Assembly (NCBI RefSeq): GCF_000300455.3
Contig: NZ_CP007215.2
Span: 1-64,000, forward strand
Direction: 5' to 3'
Length of the DNA: 64,000 nucleotides
Origin: Kosakonia sacchari SP1
GTDB taxonomy: Bacteria > Pseudomonadota > Gammaproteobacteria > Enterobacterales > Enterobacteriaceae
Shown: piece by piece, positions 12,777-25,329 of the stretch
Position numbering within the stretch: the stretch's first letter is position 1
Layout: each line of letters begins with the position of its first letter
Made by a program: the position numbers and the translations under genes
Notes under the pieces: model-generated
What the model was told of the DNA's origin: nothing
What the model saw: the letters and a program-made list of their open reading frames with translations, nothing else
The model's database searches: none

Positions 12777-14438
12777 ATGAGTGATATCGCGTTAACCGTA
12801 AGCGTTCTGGCACTCGTTGCTGTCGTCGGGTTATGGATAGGTAATCTGAAGATTCGCGGCATCGGGTTTGGCATCGGTGGTGTGCTGTTCGGTGGGATAA
12901 TCGTCGGCCACTTTGTTGATCAACTGGGCATTCCGTTAAGCAGCCCAATGCTGTTATTTGTGCAGGAGTTCGGCCTGATCCTGTTTGTTTATACCATTGG
13001 CATTCAGGTCGGGCCGGGCTTCTTCGCCTCACTACGCGTCTCCGGCCTGCGGCTGAATCTGTTCGCTATTCTGATAGTCCTTCTCGGCGGGCTGGTCACT
13101 GCCATTCTGTATAAGTTGTTCGCTATTCCGCTGCCGGTGGTGCTGGGAATTTTCTCCGGCGCGGTAACCAACACCCCGGCGCTCGGCGCGGGGCAACAAA
13201 TTCTGCGTGATTTGGGCATTGCAGGCCCGGTGCTGGATCAGATGGGCATGAGCTACGCGATGGCTTATCCGTTCGGCATCTGCGGGATTTTGCTCAGCAT
13301 GTGGTTACTGCGTGTACTGTTCCGTGTCAATGTGGATGAGGAAGCGCGTAAGCACGACGCCACGCTCAGTAACGGAACATCGCTAATTCGTACCATCAAT
13401 ATTCGCGTGGAAAACCCGAACCTCAACAAGATGGCGATTCAGGACGTGCCCATCCTCAACAGCGATAAAATCATCTGCTCGCGCCTAAAACGCGGTGAGT
13501 TGTTGATGGTGCCTTCGCCGGGCACGCTGATTGAAGCCGGAGACTTGCTGCATCTGGTCGGTTTACCGAAAGATCTGCATAACGCACAAGTGGTCATCGG
13601 CCAGGAAGTCGATGTCTCATTGTCCACGCGCGGTACGGATTTGCGGGTAGAGCGCGTGGTGGTGACCAACGAAAAAGTGCTGGGGAAAAAAATCCGCGAT
13701 CTGCACTTTAAAGAGCGCTACGACGTCGTAATCTCGCGCCTTAACCGCGCCGGGGTTGAGCTGGTGGCCAGCAGCGACGCCAGCCTGCAGTTCGGCGATA
13801 TTCTCAACCTCGTAGGAAGGCCATCGGCGATTGACGCCGTCGCCAATGAGGTCGGCAATGCGCAGCATAAACTGCAACAAGTGCAGATGTTGCCGGTGTT
13901 TATCGGTATTGGCCTCGGCGTGTTATTGGGATCGGTGCCGGTGTTTATTCCCGGTTTCCCTGCGGCGTTGAAATTGGGGCTGGCCGGTGGGCCGCTGATT
14001 ATGGCGCTTATCCTTGGGCGTATCGGTAGTATCGGCAAGCTATATTGGTTTATGCCGCCCAGCGCCAACCTGGCGCTGCGGGAACTGGGTATTGTGCTGT
14101 TTCTGGCGGTGGTCGGGCTGAAATCCGGCGGGGATTTTATCGCCACGCTGACCCACGGCGATGGGGTGAAATGGATGTGGTACGGCATTTTCATTACCGC
14201 CGTTCCGCTGATAACCGTCGGTTTGCTGGCGCGGATGCTGGCGAAGATGAACTACCTGACTTTGTGCGGCATGCTGGCCGGGTCGATGACCGATCCGCCC
14301 GCGCTGGCCTTCGCTAATGCGCTGCACCCGACCAGCGGCGCAGCGGCACTCTCCTATGCCACGGTCTATCCGTTGGTGATGTTTCTGCGCATTATCACAC
14401 CGCAATTACTGGCGGTGATCTTCTGGGGTATGGGCTAA
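12777..14438 (+). CDS. yidE: Putative transporter YidE (AAE family)
   Basis: A membrane protein of the aspartate:alanine exchanger (AspT-like) family with two membrane halves flanking two cytosolic TrkA-C domains. From ATG 12777 ([19 protein letters not shown]) it has 553 residues, as in E. coli YidE. The TrkA-C-like central part (about 195-370) contains [13 protein letters not shown] and [18 protein letters not shown]; the membrane halves contain [15 protein letters not shown] and [12 protein letters not shown], the paired signature of the family. Substrate unknown. Its 3' end overlaps the convergent yidP by 33 bases. Confidence 0.92.
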   Translation: MSDIALTVSVLALVAVVGLWIGNLKIRGIGFGIGGVLFGGIIVGHFVDQLGIPLSSPMLLFVQEFGLILFVYTIGIQVGPGFFASLRVSGLRLNLFAILIVLLGGLVTAILYKLFAIPLPVVLGIFSGAVTNTPALGAGQQILRDLGIAGPVLDQMGMSYAMAYPFGICGILLSMWLLRVLFRVNVDEEARKHDATLSNGTSLIRTINIRVENPNLNKMAIQDVPILNSDKIICSRLKRGELLMVPSPGTLIEAGDLLHLVGLPKDLHNAQVVIGQEVDVSLSTRGTDLRVERVVVTNEKVLGKKIRDLHFKERYDVVISRLNRAGVELVASSDASLQFGDILNLVGRPSAIDAVANEVGNAQHKLQQVQMLPVFIGIGLGVLLGSVPVFIPGFPAALKLGLAGGPLIMALILGRIGSIGKLYWFMPPSANLALRELGIVLFLAVVGLKSGGDFIATLTHGDGVKWMWYGIFITAVPLITVGLLARMLAKMNYLTLCGMLAGSMTDPPALAFANALHPTSGAAALSYATVYPLVMFLRIITPQLLAVIFWGMG

Positions 14439-15152
14439 CGGCGTTTCCGGGTGGATACGCCGCAAATGGTAATCCACTTGGTAATCGCGGGTGTTACGGA
14501 ACATCACCGAGTAGTTAAGAAACTCGCCACTGTCGCTGTAGGAAAGGGAGGTGATGCGCAGCAGTGGCGTTTGCTCCTGGATGTTCAATGTTTGCGCCAG
14601 TTGCTTATCCGCCAGTACTGGCGTCAGGCTTTCGTAGTTGCCACTAATCGTTATGCCGCACTCTTTTTCAATGTAATCAAACTTTGACCCTTCAAGGTGC
14701 GCCAATGAGAGCGTGCGGAACAGTTTCACCGGCATATAGCTATCTTCCAGCATCAGCGGTTTGCCCTCGACATAGCGAACCCGGCGCGAAAAGTAGATGC
14801 GTTCATTAATTTGGATGCGTAACTGGCTGGCTATCGCCGGTGGCGCAGGCATCACTTCAAACAGCAGCACTTTGCTGTGTACCTCTTTGCCCTGCTGGCG
14901 CAGCACCTCCACCAGCCCGGTAAGATTGGTGGTTTCGTGGTGCACATCCTTACGCGCGACAAAAGTACCGCTGCCGTGACGGCGCACCACCAGCCCCCAC
15001 ACCACCAGCAGATCAACCGCTTTTCGGATTGTCATTCGCGCTACGCCAAATTCCTGCGCCAGCGTTTTTTCACCCGGTAAGGGGCTACCAACGTTGTAAT
15101 CCGATGAATTCAGCCGCAGACGCAGCCGCTCAGCAATCGATTTATAGATCAC
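14406..15152 (-). CDS. yidP: GntR-family regulator YidP
   Basis: A GntR/HutC-type transcription factor. The 248-residue protein has an N-terminal winged helix ([25 protein letters not shown]) and a C-terminal UTRA ligand-binding domain (about 90-235). It is divergent from glvC and the phospho-alpha-glucosidase gene, so it probably senses a phosphorylated sugar and controls that operon; E. coli has the same arrangement. The 219-base divergent region contains two GTAGACCT sequences about 70 bases apart that could be operator halves, but I do not claim a site. Its 3' end overlaps yidE tail to tail. Confidence 0.88.
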   Translation of the reverse strand: MIYKSIAERLRLRLNSSDYNVGSPLPGEKTLAQEFGVARMTIRKAVDLLVVWGLVVRRHGSGTFVARKDVHHETTNLTGLVEVLRQQGKEVHSKVLLFEVMPAPPAIASQLRIQINERIYFSRRVRYVEGKPLMLEDSYMPVKLFRTLSLAHLEGSKFDYIEKECGITISGNYESLTPVLADKQLAQTLNIQEQTPLLRITSLSYSDSGEFLNYSVMFRNTRDYQVDYHLRRIHPETPLAHTPEDHRQ

Positions 15153-15371
15153 CTGTAGACCTCTTTATGCCTCATAAGGGGAGTCACCTCATTGAAGATG
15201 TCCATTTTTAACGCAAAAAGTAGACCTGAAGGGGCGAAATAAAACCATGAAAGGGATCACGGAACGCAGCGGCGTCTCCTGCCGGCTGGCAGGTGAATTC
15301 ATATGCTCACTTCAGGCCACCAAAACATAACAAGGCCTCTCCCCTACAGGTTGTTTCATGAGGATTTAAAA

Positions 15372-18310
<2,939 letters not shown>

Positions 18311-18317
18311 TCCCCGC

Positions 18318-18342
18318 GACCGGCATCGTCAGGATGCCGGTC
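18318..18342 (+). terminator. Terminator-like hairpin after the alpha-glucoside operon
   Basis: The stem GACCGGCATC / GATGCCGGTC (10 bp, 5-base loop) begins 8 bases after the stop. The following CCTTACT tail is only weakly U-rich, so termination is probable rather than certain. Confidence 0.6.
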
Positions 18343-18416
18343 CTTACTCTGAAACGTGTCGAAAAAATTCACCGTATCCGCTACTTTGTTGACCAGTAGA
18401 GCAACAAGGAGCCTCC

Positions 18417-18764
18417 ATGAAAATCTCCCGCGTCGGCGAAGCGCCGGACTACCGCTTCTCACTGGCGAACGAACGTACTTTCCTTGCATGGATCCGCACG
18501 GCGCTTGGTTTTCTGGCGGCCGGTGTGGGTCTGGATCAGTTAGCACCGGAATTTGCCACGCCGCTGATTCGCGAAGTGCTGGCGCTGCTACTGTGTCTCT
18601 TCGCAGGCGGGCTGGCGTTGTATGGCTATCTGCGCTGGCTGGGCAATGAAAAAGCGATGCGCCTGAAAGAGGATCTGCCTTACACCCGCGCGCTGCTGGT
18701 GATAAGCGTTATTCTGCTGGCGGTTGCGCTGGTGGTGATGGTGCTGGTTTTCTATGGCGGATAA
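18417..18764 (+). CDS. yidH: Inner-membrane protein YidH (DUF202)
   Basis: A small inner-membrane protein of the DUF202 family with no assigned role. It has 115 residues, as in E. coli. It starts MKISRVGEAPDYRFSLANERTF, containing the LANERTFLAWIRTAL signature of DUF202, followed by three hydrophobic segments (about 35-55, 60-80, 92-113). It overlaps yidG by 11 bases, indicating co-translation. An AAGGAG ribosome site precedes the ATG. Confidence 0.93.
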   Translation: MKISRVGEAPDYRFSLANERTFLAWIRTALGFLAAGVGLDQLAPEFATPLIREVLALLLCLFAGGLALYGYLRWLGNEKAMRLKEDLPYTRALLVISVILLAVALVVMVLVFYGG

Positions 18765-19104
18765 CCGTAAAGCACGCCGCGAAAAAGATCCCGGCCTGCA
18801 GCCGGAACGCACGTCGCTGGCGTGGCTGCGCACGTTGTTCGGCTACGGCGCGCTGATGGCGCTGGCGGTCAGACATAACTGGCAGCATTCGGGGCTACCG
18901 TTTTGGATCTCGCTGGCGGTACTCCTGTGTGTGGCGCTTCTGCTCTGGCGCTACACACATAAACGTATCTTAATGGATGTGAACAAAAGTGATTTCGTCT
19001 TATCTGGCGCGGTTCGTGACAAATTGTTGATCTCCCTCGCGGTGCTCTCCCTCGCATTACTGTTTGCTGTAACGCATATCCGTCAATTACTCCTGATTTT
19101 CTGA
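18754..19104 (+). CDS. yidG: Inner-membrane protein YidG (DUF202)
   Basis: A paralog of YidH in the DUF202 family: 116 residues with the signature PERTSLAWLRTLFGYGALM near the N terminus and three predicted membrane segments. The ATG lies inside the 3' end of yidH. The two probably function together; the role is unknown. yidF follows after 10 bases. Confidence 0.93.
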   Translation: MADNRKARREKDPGLQPERTSLAWLRTLFGYGALMALAVRHNWQHSGLPFWISLAVLLCVALLLWRYTHKRILMDVNKSDFVLSGAVRDKLLISLAVLSLALLFAVTHIRQLLLIF

Positions 19105-19114
19105 GGAACACCGC

Positions 19115-20236
19115 ATGCCAGGCTGCCACGTTATGGCCAAGCCCGCCAGTTCTCGCTGCACTCTTCACTGCCGCTACTGCTGTTACATTGAAAAGCAGCA
19201 ACAAAAGGTTATGGATGATGCCACGCTGCAGGCGTTTATTCGCCAGCAGATCGACGCCCAACCGGGCAATGTCGTGCCGTTTGCCTGGCAAGGTGGTGAA
19301 CTCACCCTCAGCGGGTTGGATTTCTTTCGTCGGGTTGCTGCGTTCCAGGCGAAGTTCGCTAATGGCAAACGAATCGAAAATGCCTTTCAAACTAACGGGA
19401 TTTTGCTGAACGATGCCTGGTGTCGCTTCTTTCGCGAGCACGGCTGGTTAGTCGGTATCTCTATTGATGGCCCGGCAGAGATGTATAACGCTTACCGCGT
19501 TAACCGTAGCGGCACGCCGTCACACCATAACGTCATCAACGCGATTCAACGGCTGGCGAAACACGGCGTGGAATACAAGCTGCTCTGCATCGTTAACAAC
19601 CTCAACAGCCAGCAGCCGCAGCGCTTGTACCAGTACCTGCGCTCGCTCGGTACGCCGTTTTTGCAGTTTATCCCGCTGGTGGAACAGGATGAGCAGGGAA
19701 ATTTAACGGCGGAATCGGTGAGCGGCGAGACGTGGGGGCGTTTCCTGATCACGGTTTTTGATTGCTGGGTACGCGAGGATATTGGCCGGGTTTATGTTCA
19801 GTTATTTGATTCAACGCTCGGCGTCTGGCGTGGTGACCCGTCGCAAATCTGTCCCATCGGCGAAACCTGCGGTCACGCCTTGGCGCTGGACGCGAACGGC
19901 GATCGATACCAGTGCTATCACTACGTTTACCCGGCCTGTCAGCCTGACAACTTGCCCCCCATTCCAATTGAAGAGATGAATCTCAACCACGAGGCTGTCG
20001 TTTTGGGGCAGAGCAATAAAAACACCCTGCACGATGACTGCCGCCGTTGCGATGTGCTGCGCTTTTGCCAGGGCGACTGCCCGAAGCACCGCTTTGTGCA
20101 GGGAAAAAGTGCGTTATGCCACGGCTACTTGCACTTTTTCAACCATACCGCGCCGCATATGCGCGTTATGCGTGACCTGCTTAAACAGCGGCGTTCACCG
20201 ATGGAGTTAATGTCTTTTATGCGCAACCACCGCTGA
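19115..20236 (+). CDS. yidF: Anaerobic sulfatase-maturase-like radical SAM protein (YidF)
   Basis: Radical SAM enzymes of this group convert an active-site Cys or Ser of sulfatases to formylglycine. The 373-residue product carries the radical SAM cluster motif CTLHCRYC (Cys15, Cys19, Cys22) and the conserved WQGGELTLSG and ISIDGP segments. The C-terminal SPASPM-type cysteine set includes CPIGETCG, CYHY and CRRCDVLRFCQGDCPKH. No sulfatase gene is visible anywhere in the window, unlike the E. coli yidJ neighbourhood, so its substrate must be encoded elsewhere or differ. It follows yidH-yidG closely and ends tail to tail with dsdA (1-base gap). Confidence 0.85.
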   Translation: MPGCHVMAKPASSRCTLHCRYCCYIEKQQQKVMDDATLQAFIRQQIDAQPGNVVPFAWQGGELTLSGLDFFRRVAAFQAKFANGKRIENAFQTNGILLNDAWCRFFREHGWLVGISIDGPAEMYNAYRVNRSGTPSHHNVINAIQRLAKHGVEYKLLCIVNNLNSQQPQRLYQYLRSLGTPFLQFIPLVEQDEQGNLTAESVSGETWGRFLITVFDCWVREDIGRVYVQLFDSTLGVWRGDPSQICPIGETCGHALALDANGDRYQCYHYVYPACQPDNLPPIPIEEMNLNHEAVVLGQSNKNTLHDDCRRCDVLRFCQGDCPKHRFVQGKSALCHGYLHFFNHTAPHMRVMRDLLKQRRSPMELMSFMRNHR

Positions 20237-20237
20237 A

Positions 20238-21554
20238 TCAGCGCGCGTTCGCCAGGTATTGCGTCATCTCTTCTGCCGGAACCATACCGCCGCCCGTCGC
20301 CCACACCAGATGGGTGGCTTGCGCCAGTTGCGCCTGGCTAAAGCCGTGAAGCTGATGGTAATCGCGCGCTTCACTGATCTGTTTCGGCCCCGGCATGCCT
20401 GCCAGCGCCGACGGTTCCAGTAAAATGTTCTCTTCCTGCGCCAGTAACCCCAGCAGGTTATAAAGTGTTTGGTCATCGACGGTATAAAAGCCGTCCAGCA
20501 GGCGTTCCATGGCGCGGCCAACAAAACCCGACGCGCGCCCGACGGCCAGCCCATCAGCGGCGGTCTGGTTATCAATGCCTAAATCCTGCACCGCAATACC
20601 GTCATGCAGACCGGTGTATATGCCAAGCAGCATGCACGGCGAATGCGTCGGTTCGGCAAAAATACAGTGCACATCATCACCAAACGCCAGCTTCAGGCCG
20701 AACGCCACACCGCCAGGGCCGCCGCCAACGCCGCAGGGAAGATAGACAAACAGCGGATGGTCTTTATCGACCACTTTACCGATGCGGGCAAACTGATCTT
20801 TCAGGCGCTGCCCGGCGACGGCATAGCCGAGGAACAGCGTGCGCGAGTTTTCATCATCAATAAAAAAGCAGTTCGCGTCCGCTTGTGCCGCGCGGCGCCC
20901 TTGCTCAACGGCAACACCGTAATCTTCGGCATACTCCACCACGTTCACCCCATGGCAGCGCAGCAGGGCTTTTTTCCAGGCGCGGGCATCAGCAGACATA
21001 TGTACTGTTACGCGAAAACCGAGGCGCGCACTGATAATGCCAATCGACAGCCCGAGGTTGCCGGTCGAACCGACGGCGATACTGTACTGGCTAAAAAAGC
21101 GAGTGAATTCCGGCGAGAGCAGGCGGCTGTAATCGTCTTGCGGCGTCAGCAAACCGGCGGCGAAAGCGAGTTTTTCCGCATGGGTCAGCACTTCATAAAT
21201 GCCGCCGCGCGCTTTGATAGATCCCGAAATCGGCAAGTGGCTGTCTTTTTTCAGCCATAGCTCACCGGTGATGGTTTGCCCCAGACGGTGCTGCATTGCC
21301 GGGATCGGTATCACGTCGGATTCAATGATGCCGCCGCTGGCAGCGGTTTCCGGAAACGCTTTCGCAATAAAAGACGCAAAGCGGGTCAGGCGGGCGTGCG
21401 CGTCGCTCACATCTTGCGGTGTCAGACCAACATGCGGCAAAGCCTCGGCAACCGAGGTAGTATTAGGGTTAAACCAGCGCGTTTCTTGCAAATCAATAAG
21501 GCGTTGCACTAGCGGGTCGTGCTGGATGAGCTTCTGGAGGTCGGCGTTTTTCAT
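20238..21554 (-). CDS. dsdA: D-serine dehydratase
   Basis: A PLP-dependent lyase that converts D-serine to pyruvate and ammonia. It has 438 residues (E. coli 442). The PLP lysine lies in SGSIKARGG (Lys114), the phosphate-binding loop is [10 protein letters not shown], and the glycine loop [10 protein letters not shown] is present. The usual partners dsdC (LysR activator) and dsdX (permease) are missing next to it. Its start faces a GH5-like hydrolase gene. D-serine uptake and regulation must therefore work differently or from another locus. Confidence 0.97.
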   Translation of the reverse strand: MKNADLQKLIQHDPLVQRLIDLQETRWFNPNTTSVAEALPHVGLTPQDVSDAHARLTRFASFIAKAFPETAASGGIIESDVIPIPAMQHRLGQTITGELWLKKDSHLPISGSIKARGGIYEVLTHAEKLAFAAGLLTPQDDYSRLLSPEFTRFFSQYSIAVGSTGNLGLSIGIISARLGFRVTVHMSADARAWKKALLRCHGVNVVEYAEDYGVAVEQGRRAAQADANCFFIDDENSRTLFLGYAVAGQRLKDQFARIGKVVDKDHPLFVYLPCGVGGGPGGVAFGLKLAFGDDVHCIFAEPTHSPCMLLGIYTGLHDGIAVQDLGIDNQTAADGLAVGRASGFVGRAMERLLDGFYTVDDQTLYNLLGLLAQEENILLEPSALAGMPGPKQISEARDYHQLHGFSQAQLAQATHLVWATGGGMVPAEEMTQYLANAR

Positions 21555-21700
21555 CGGTTCTTCATCATCGAAAGCGGATGGTTAAAGAAAACAGGAATAC
21601 GCCGTCGGTGCAAGTGTGCAGACGTGGTGAGAATTTATTACGTTTTGCCGCAAAGCATGCTAAATACATGTATTCGCCCCCAATTTTCACAAGGTTAACT

Positions 21701-22789
21701 GTGTTAAAGCCACTGATTGCTGTTGCTATGCTGCTGGCGGGAACCTCTGCGTTTGCCGCTGATACTCCGCTGACAGCGGCGCATTACGCGCAGCAGTTGG
21801 GTGTGGGGATGGATGTCGATTGGGCGCGTACCGACCGGGGAATTCGTGAGTTTGACCCGCTGGTGGTGCGTGATTTCTACGAGGCGGGCATTCGCCATGT
21901 GCGTATTCGCGTTGCCGATAACATGACCGAAGCGCGTCTAATCCATCTGCGAAAACTGGTGGAAGCCTGTGAAGCGTATGGCGTAATTCCGATTATTGCT
22001 TACCAGGCGGATAGCTTTAAAGCCGATCCTGACGCCAAAAATGAAGCGCAACTGGTGGTGTGGTGGAAAACCGTCGGCACCTTTTTTGGTACCGACCACC
22101 CGACGCTCGGTTTTGATGTGATTTATGAACCGGCCGATAAACTTAACCACGACCTGTCTGCGTTAAATCGCGCCTATGAAAACGTTGTCAGAACGCTGCA
22201 TGATATCGATCCGCAGCGCATGATTTTTATCGCGCCGCGAATGCGTGCCGCCCCTGAAGATCTGCCTTCGCTGAAGCTGCCGCCGCATAGCCAGAATTTC
22301 CTGCTCGCCGAATGGCACATCTTTCCCTGGGGACCGCTAAAAGCGAACGGCAAATACCCGTGGACATCCGGCACGGCGGCGGAAAAAGCCGCCATTCGTG
22401 CACGTATCAACACCGCTGTACGCTGGCAGCAGAAAACGGGCCATACCAGTTGGGTTGGCGGTTGGGCAGTCGGCGAGTCAATGAAAAGCGCGCCAACCGA
22501 GTCGCAGCTGGCGTTTGCCCGTTTTATGGCTTGCGAGCTGAACAAGGTGAAAATCCCTTACGCGATTAACACCGATACGCAATTTTATGACGGTGAAGAG
22601 GGCGCATGGCGACCCGCGCCGGAGCCATTACTGAAGGTGATGATCGCGCCAGATTGCTGCAAGCCCGACGCGAAGCCGGGCCATCATGATGTTAAATCGC
22701 CGGTTCGTGGCGAGCAAAACGCGACGCCAGCGGCAGCCAGCACAACAGGATCAAAAGCCCGGCCAGCGTCATCAGCATCCCAAGGCTAA
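21701..22789 (+). CDS. Secreted GH5-like glycoside hydrolase
   Basis: A predicted exported cellulase/mannanase-type enzyme of clan GH-A. I chose GTG 21701, which has AAGG six bases upstream and gives a clean signal peptide (LKPLIAVAMLLAGTSAFA, cut before ADTP); an ATG at 21668 is an alternative. The mature TIM-barrel-like part shows the acid/base candidate Glu143 in DVIYEPAD, LAEWHIFPWG, and nucleophile candidate Glu259 in WAVGES. The substrate is unknown. The last 30 or so residues (after about LKVMIAPDCC) are low-complexity and are translated across the 3' end of the opposing emrD, suggesting a lost stop codon or frameshift. Confidence 0.7.
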   Translation: MLKPLIAVAMLLAGTSAFAADTPLTAAHYAQQLGVGMDVDWARTDRGIREFDPLVVRDFYEAGIRHVRIRVADNMTEARLIHLRKLVEACEAYGVIPIIAYQADSFKADPDAKNEAQLVVWWKTVGTFFGTDHPTLGFDVIYEPADKLNHDLSALNRAYENVVRTLHDIDPQRMIFIAPRMRAAPEDLPSLKLPPHSQNFLLAEWHIFPWGPLKANGKYPWTSGTAAEKAAIRARINTAVRWQQKTGHTSWVGGWAVGESMKSAPTESQLAFARFMACELNKVKIPYAINTDTQFYDGEEGAWRPAPEPLLKVMIAPDCCKPDAKPGHHDVKSPVRGEQNATPAAASTTGSKARPASSASQG

Positions 22790-23876
22790 ACTGGCTATTC
22801 TGCGGCAGTTGTGACGAAAGCCACGCCAGCCCGCCGGAGCCGATATTCTGCAAGCCACCGACCAGCGCCCCTGCCGTTCCGGCGAGAAACGGGAACGGCT
22901 CCATCGCACCGCTGGTTGCCAGCGGGAACAGCATCCCGGCACCAAAGAAGAATAGCGCGGCGGGAACCACCAGCGTCCAGATGTTCATCACGCCCAGCAA
23001 ACCGGGGATCCACATCAGAATACCGGCCGCCAGACAGCTAATCACCGACTGCCACATCAGCGTGGTGAAGCGCTTATTCTGCCGTCCGGCAAACCATGCG
23101 CCGAAAAACGCCGCCGGAATCGGCAGGATAAACAGTACGCTGACCGTCATGCTGTTGAGGCCAAGAACGCCGCCCATCAATACGCCGGAACAGGCTTCAA
23201 ACACCGCAATCCCTGCCAGACCGCCAATCAACATCAGCAGATAGCAGTTAAACGCGCCGTTACCGAATAGCGTTTTATAGCTGGCGATAAGCCGGATACG
23301 CGGCGCGTCCGTTGGGCGGGTTTCCGGCATCCAGCGCGCCATGCTGTAAGTGACAAACGCACAGAGTGCCAGCAGGAAAATAAAACAGGCGCGCCAGTTC
23401 ACCAGCGTGTTCAGCACGCCACCAATCAGCGGAGCCAGTAACGGGCTGACCAGAATCCCCATGTTCAGCAGGCTGTTGGCGTGGCGCAGCTCCGTACCCG
23501 CATAAAGGTCACGCGGCAGGGTTCGCGCCATCACGCCACCGACGCCGGTACCAATGCCCTGCAAGGCGCTGGCCAGAATGAGCACCGTCAGGCTGTGCGT
23601 GGAGATAGCAATCAGCGTCGCCAGCATAAAAATGGTCATCCCGGCGAGGATCACCGGCCTGCGCCCAATTCTGTCCGCCAGTGGGCCGTAAAACAGCTGC
23701 GAGACGCCATAAGTCAGCAGATAAGCCGCCATCACGCTCTGTACCGCGCCTTCACGCACGTTTAAATCGCGCGCCATATCGGCAATAGCCGGAATATAAA
23801 TGGTTTGCGCCATTTGTCCGACGGCGACCAGAAGCACCAGCATCAACAGCAAATTGACGTTTCTTTGCCTTTTCAT
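22692..23876 (-). CDS. emrD: Multidrug efflux MFS transporter EmrD
   Basis: A 12-TM proton-driven drug antiporter of the DHA1 family that exports uncouplers and amphipathic compounds. From ATG 23876 (MKRQRNVNLLLMLVLLVAVG) it has 394 residues, the E. coli length. MFS motif A appears as GPLADRIGRRPV and the DHA1 motif C as GILVSPLLAPLIGG. A longer upstream frame exists but the family start and length favour this ATG. Its 3' end overlaps the GH5-like gene by 98 bases on the opposite strand. In E. coli the next locus is tisB/ivbL; here an EamA gene and the secretion island intervene. Confidence 0.96.
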   Translation of the reverse strand: MKRQRNVNLLLMLVLLVAVGQMAQTIYIPAIADMARDLNVREGAVQSVMAAYLLTYGVSQLFYGPLADRIGRRPVILAGMTIFMLATLIAISTHSLTVLILASALQGIGTGVGGVMARTLPRDLYAGTELRHANSLLNMGILVSPLLAPLIGGVLNTLVNWRACFIFLLALCAFVTYSMARWMPETRPTDAPRIRLIASYKTLFGNGAFNCYLLMLIGGLAGIAVFEACSGVLMGGVLGLNSMTVSVLFILPIPAAFFGAWFAGRQNKRFTTLMWQSVISCLAAGILMWIPGLLGVMNIWTLVVPAALFFFGAGMLFPLATSGAMEPFPFLAGTAGALVGGLQNIGSGGLAWLSSQLPQNSQFSLGMLMTLAGLLILLCWLPLASRFARHEPAI

Positions 23877-24053
23877 CTCGATGATTACTTTAAAAAATTG
23901 GGGAATTAAAGAATATATGGCTGCAATTAAGCCTTTATGCGGGAGGAATCTATCACAGACAGATGACAGAACCACTATGCGGCACAGCAAAGGCGATGCT
24001 GCGCCAGGCAGGTTTTGTAAACAATTTTCGGCAACTTTTGTTGCCAGTTTGTC

Positions 24054-24887
24054 TTATGCAAGACGCAGTAAAATTGCCCCGACGGCAATACCGCAGGCAG
24101 CGATGATTCGCAGTCCGGCGACTTTCTCATTGAGCAATAAAAATGCCAGCAGCGCGCCGAAGAGAATCGAGGTTTCGCGCAGTGCCGCCACTATCGCCAG
24201 CGGCGCTTGTGTCATGGCCCACAGCGCCAGCCCATAGGAACCCATCGTGCCGATGCCGCCGGGCAATCCTTTTTTCCAGTTTGCCGCCAGATAACGCGTC
24301 ACTTCTTGTCGGCGCGCCAGCATTGCCCACACCAGCAGGCAGAAGCCGTTCATAAAGAATGTCCACAGCGTGTAACCGAGCGCCGACCCGGCGAGGCGCA
24401 CACCGGTGCCATCCACCAGTGTATAACCGGCGATAAAGCAGGAGTTGAGTAACGCCAGCCAGATGCCTTTACGCGACTGGCTGCGGCCATTGAACGCCAT
24501 GCCGAGAATCGACAGGCAGATCACCGCAATCCCGCCCCAGGCCATGCTGGAGAGCGAATCGCCAAGCCACAACACGCTGATTATCGCCACCAGCAGCGGC
24601 GCGGTGCCGCGCATCAGCGGGTAGGTCTGGCTCATATCCGCCACCTGATAGGTTTTGGCGACCAGCACCGTGTAGATCACCTGCAAGGCGCAACTGGCAA
24701 TGAGATAAGGTGCGCTGGCAAGTGTTGGCTGCGGAGAAAAAGGCAGCAAAATCAGTGCGATTAATGCAGCGGAACCACTGACGGCAATGGCCGAATAGAG
24801 CTTATCGCTGCCCGCTTTCACTATCGCGTTCCAGCTGGCATGCAGCAACGCGGCGAACAGCAGAATACAAAATACAGAGAGGGTCAT
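24054..24887 (-). CDS. EamA/DMT-family permease
   Basis: An inner-membrane transporter of the drug/metabolite superfamily, substrate unknown. From ATG 24887 (MTLSVFCILLFAALLHASW) it has 277 residues and about ten hydrophobic segments in two EamA repeats; the second includes LRETSILFGALLAFLLLNEKV, typical of the family. A longer start at 24926 is possible but lacks a better ribosome site. It is the last gene before the type III secretion island and diverges from it across 193 bases. Confidence 0.82.
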   Translation of the reverse strand: MTLSVFCILLFAALLHASWNAIVKAGSDKLYSAIAVSGSAALIALILLPFSPQPTLASAPYLIASCALQVIYTVLVAKTYQVADMSQTYPLMRGTAPLLVAIISVLWLGDSLSSMAWGGIAVICLSILGMAFNGRSQSRKGIWLALLNSCFIAGYTLVDGTGVRLAGSALGYTLWTFFMNGFCLLVWAMLARRQEVTRYLAANWKKGLPGGIGTMGSYGLALWAMTQAPLAIVAALRETSILFGALLAFLLLNEKVAGLRIIAACGIAVGAILLRLA

Positions 24888-25002
24888 AGCGGCACATGTG
24901 GATGGAATGTCACCAAAATGTAACATGATCAGCGCAATGGAAGCCAGCTAACCAGATCTCCGCAAATGGCGCGCTAAACAGTTAAAAACGTCTCGCGAAA
25001 AG

Positions 25003-25031
25003 TGAACAGTTTTATAAAAAGGCGCCACCAA
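25003..25031 (+). promoter_or_regulatory. hrp-box-like ECF promoter
   Basis: TGAACA (25003-25008), then exactly 16 bases, then CCACCAA (25025-25031). The HrpL-dependent hrp box is GGAACC-N15/16-CCACnnA, so four of six -35 bases and all fixed -10 bases match at the correct spacing. It lies 49 bases upstream of the first gene of the secretion island, and an ECF sigma factor is encoded in the same island. This is inferred from pattern and context. Confidence 0.6.
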
Positions 25032-25080
25032 TAAATCGTAACAACCCCAAGTCACTACTCATCAATAAGGAGAAAACGTT

Positions 25081-25287
25081 ATGGCCGGAGGAGCTTCGAT
25101 GGGCGCGTCTTTAGCGTCCATGGGACAACTGGATATGGTTTCCGCTGCGACAACCATGATGAACGCCCAGGCGCAGTCAGCCAAAATGATCACCGATACC
25201 GTTAACGGTATTACCAGTTCGTTAATCGATTCGTCGACAAAAGCGCAAAACTCAATGCAGCAGGCGGGTAAAGCTATTCAATATTGA
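25081..25287 (+). CDS. Candidate type III pilin/needle subunit (HrpA-like)
   Basis: A 68-residue protein with no Cys, rich in Ala, Met, Ser, Thr and Gln (starts MAGGASMGASLASMGQ). It is predicted largely alpha-helical with no signal peptide. Its size, composition and place as the first gene before sctI-sctJ-sctK-sctL correspond to hrpA, the Hrp pilus subunit, in the Hrp1 order hrpA-hrpB-hrcJ-hrpD-hrpE. No recognisable sequence signature is present, so the call rests on position and composition. A strong AAGGAG site is 7 bases before ATG. An hrp-box-like promoter lies upstream. Confidence 0.5.
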   Translation: MAGGASMGASLASMGQLDMVSAATTMMNAQAQSAKMITDTVNGITSSLIDSSTKAQNSMQQAGKAIQY

Positions 25288-25329
25288 ATGGCGTTAATAA
25301 AATAGCACTGTGCGATAAAGGAGTATTCT

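Noticed and set aside
24012-24052. Hairpin GGCAAC-TTTT-GTTGCC after the EamA gene as a terminator
   Set aside because: The stem is only 6 bp with no U-tract on the relevant strand; too weak to annotate.
24888-25080. tRNA gene or direct-repeat attachment site at the left island edge
   Set aside because: No tRNA, integrase or transposase is found at either edge; no convincing direct repeat between 24,900 and 44,660 was seen by eye.
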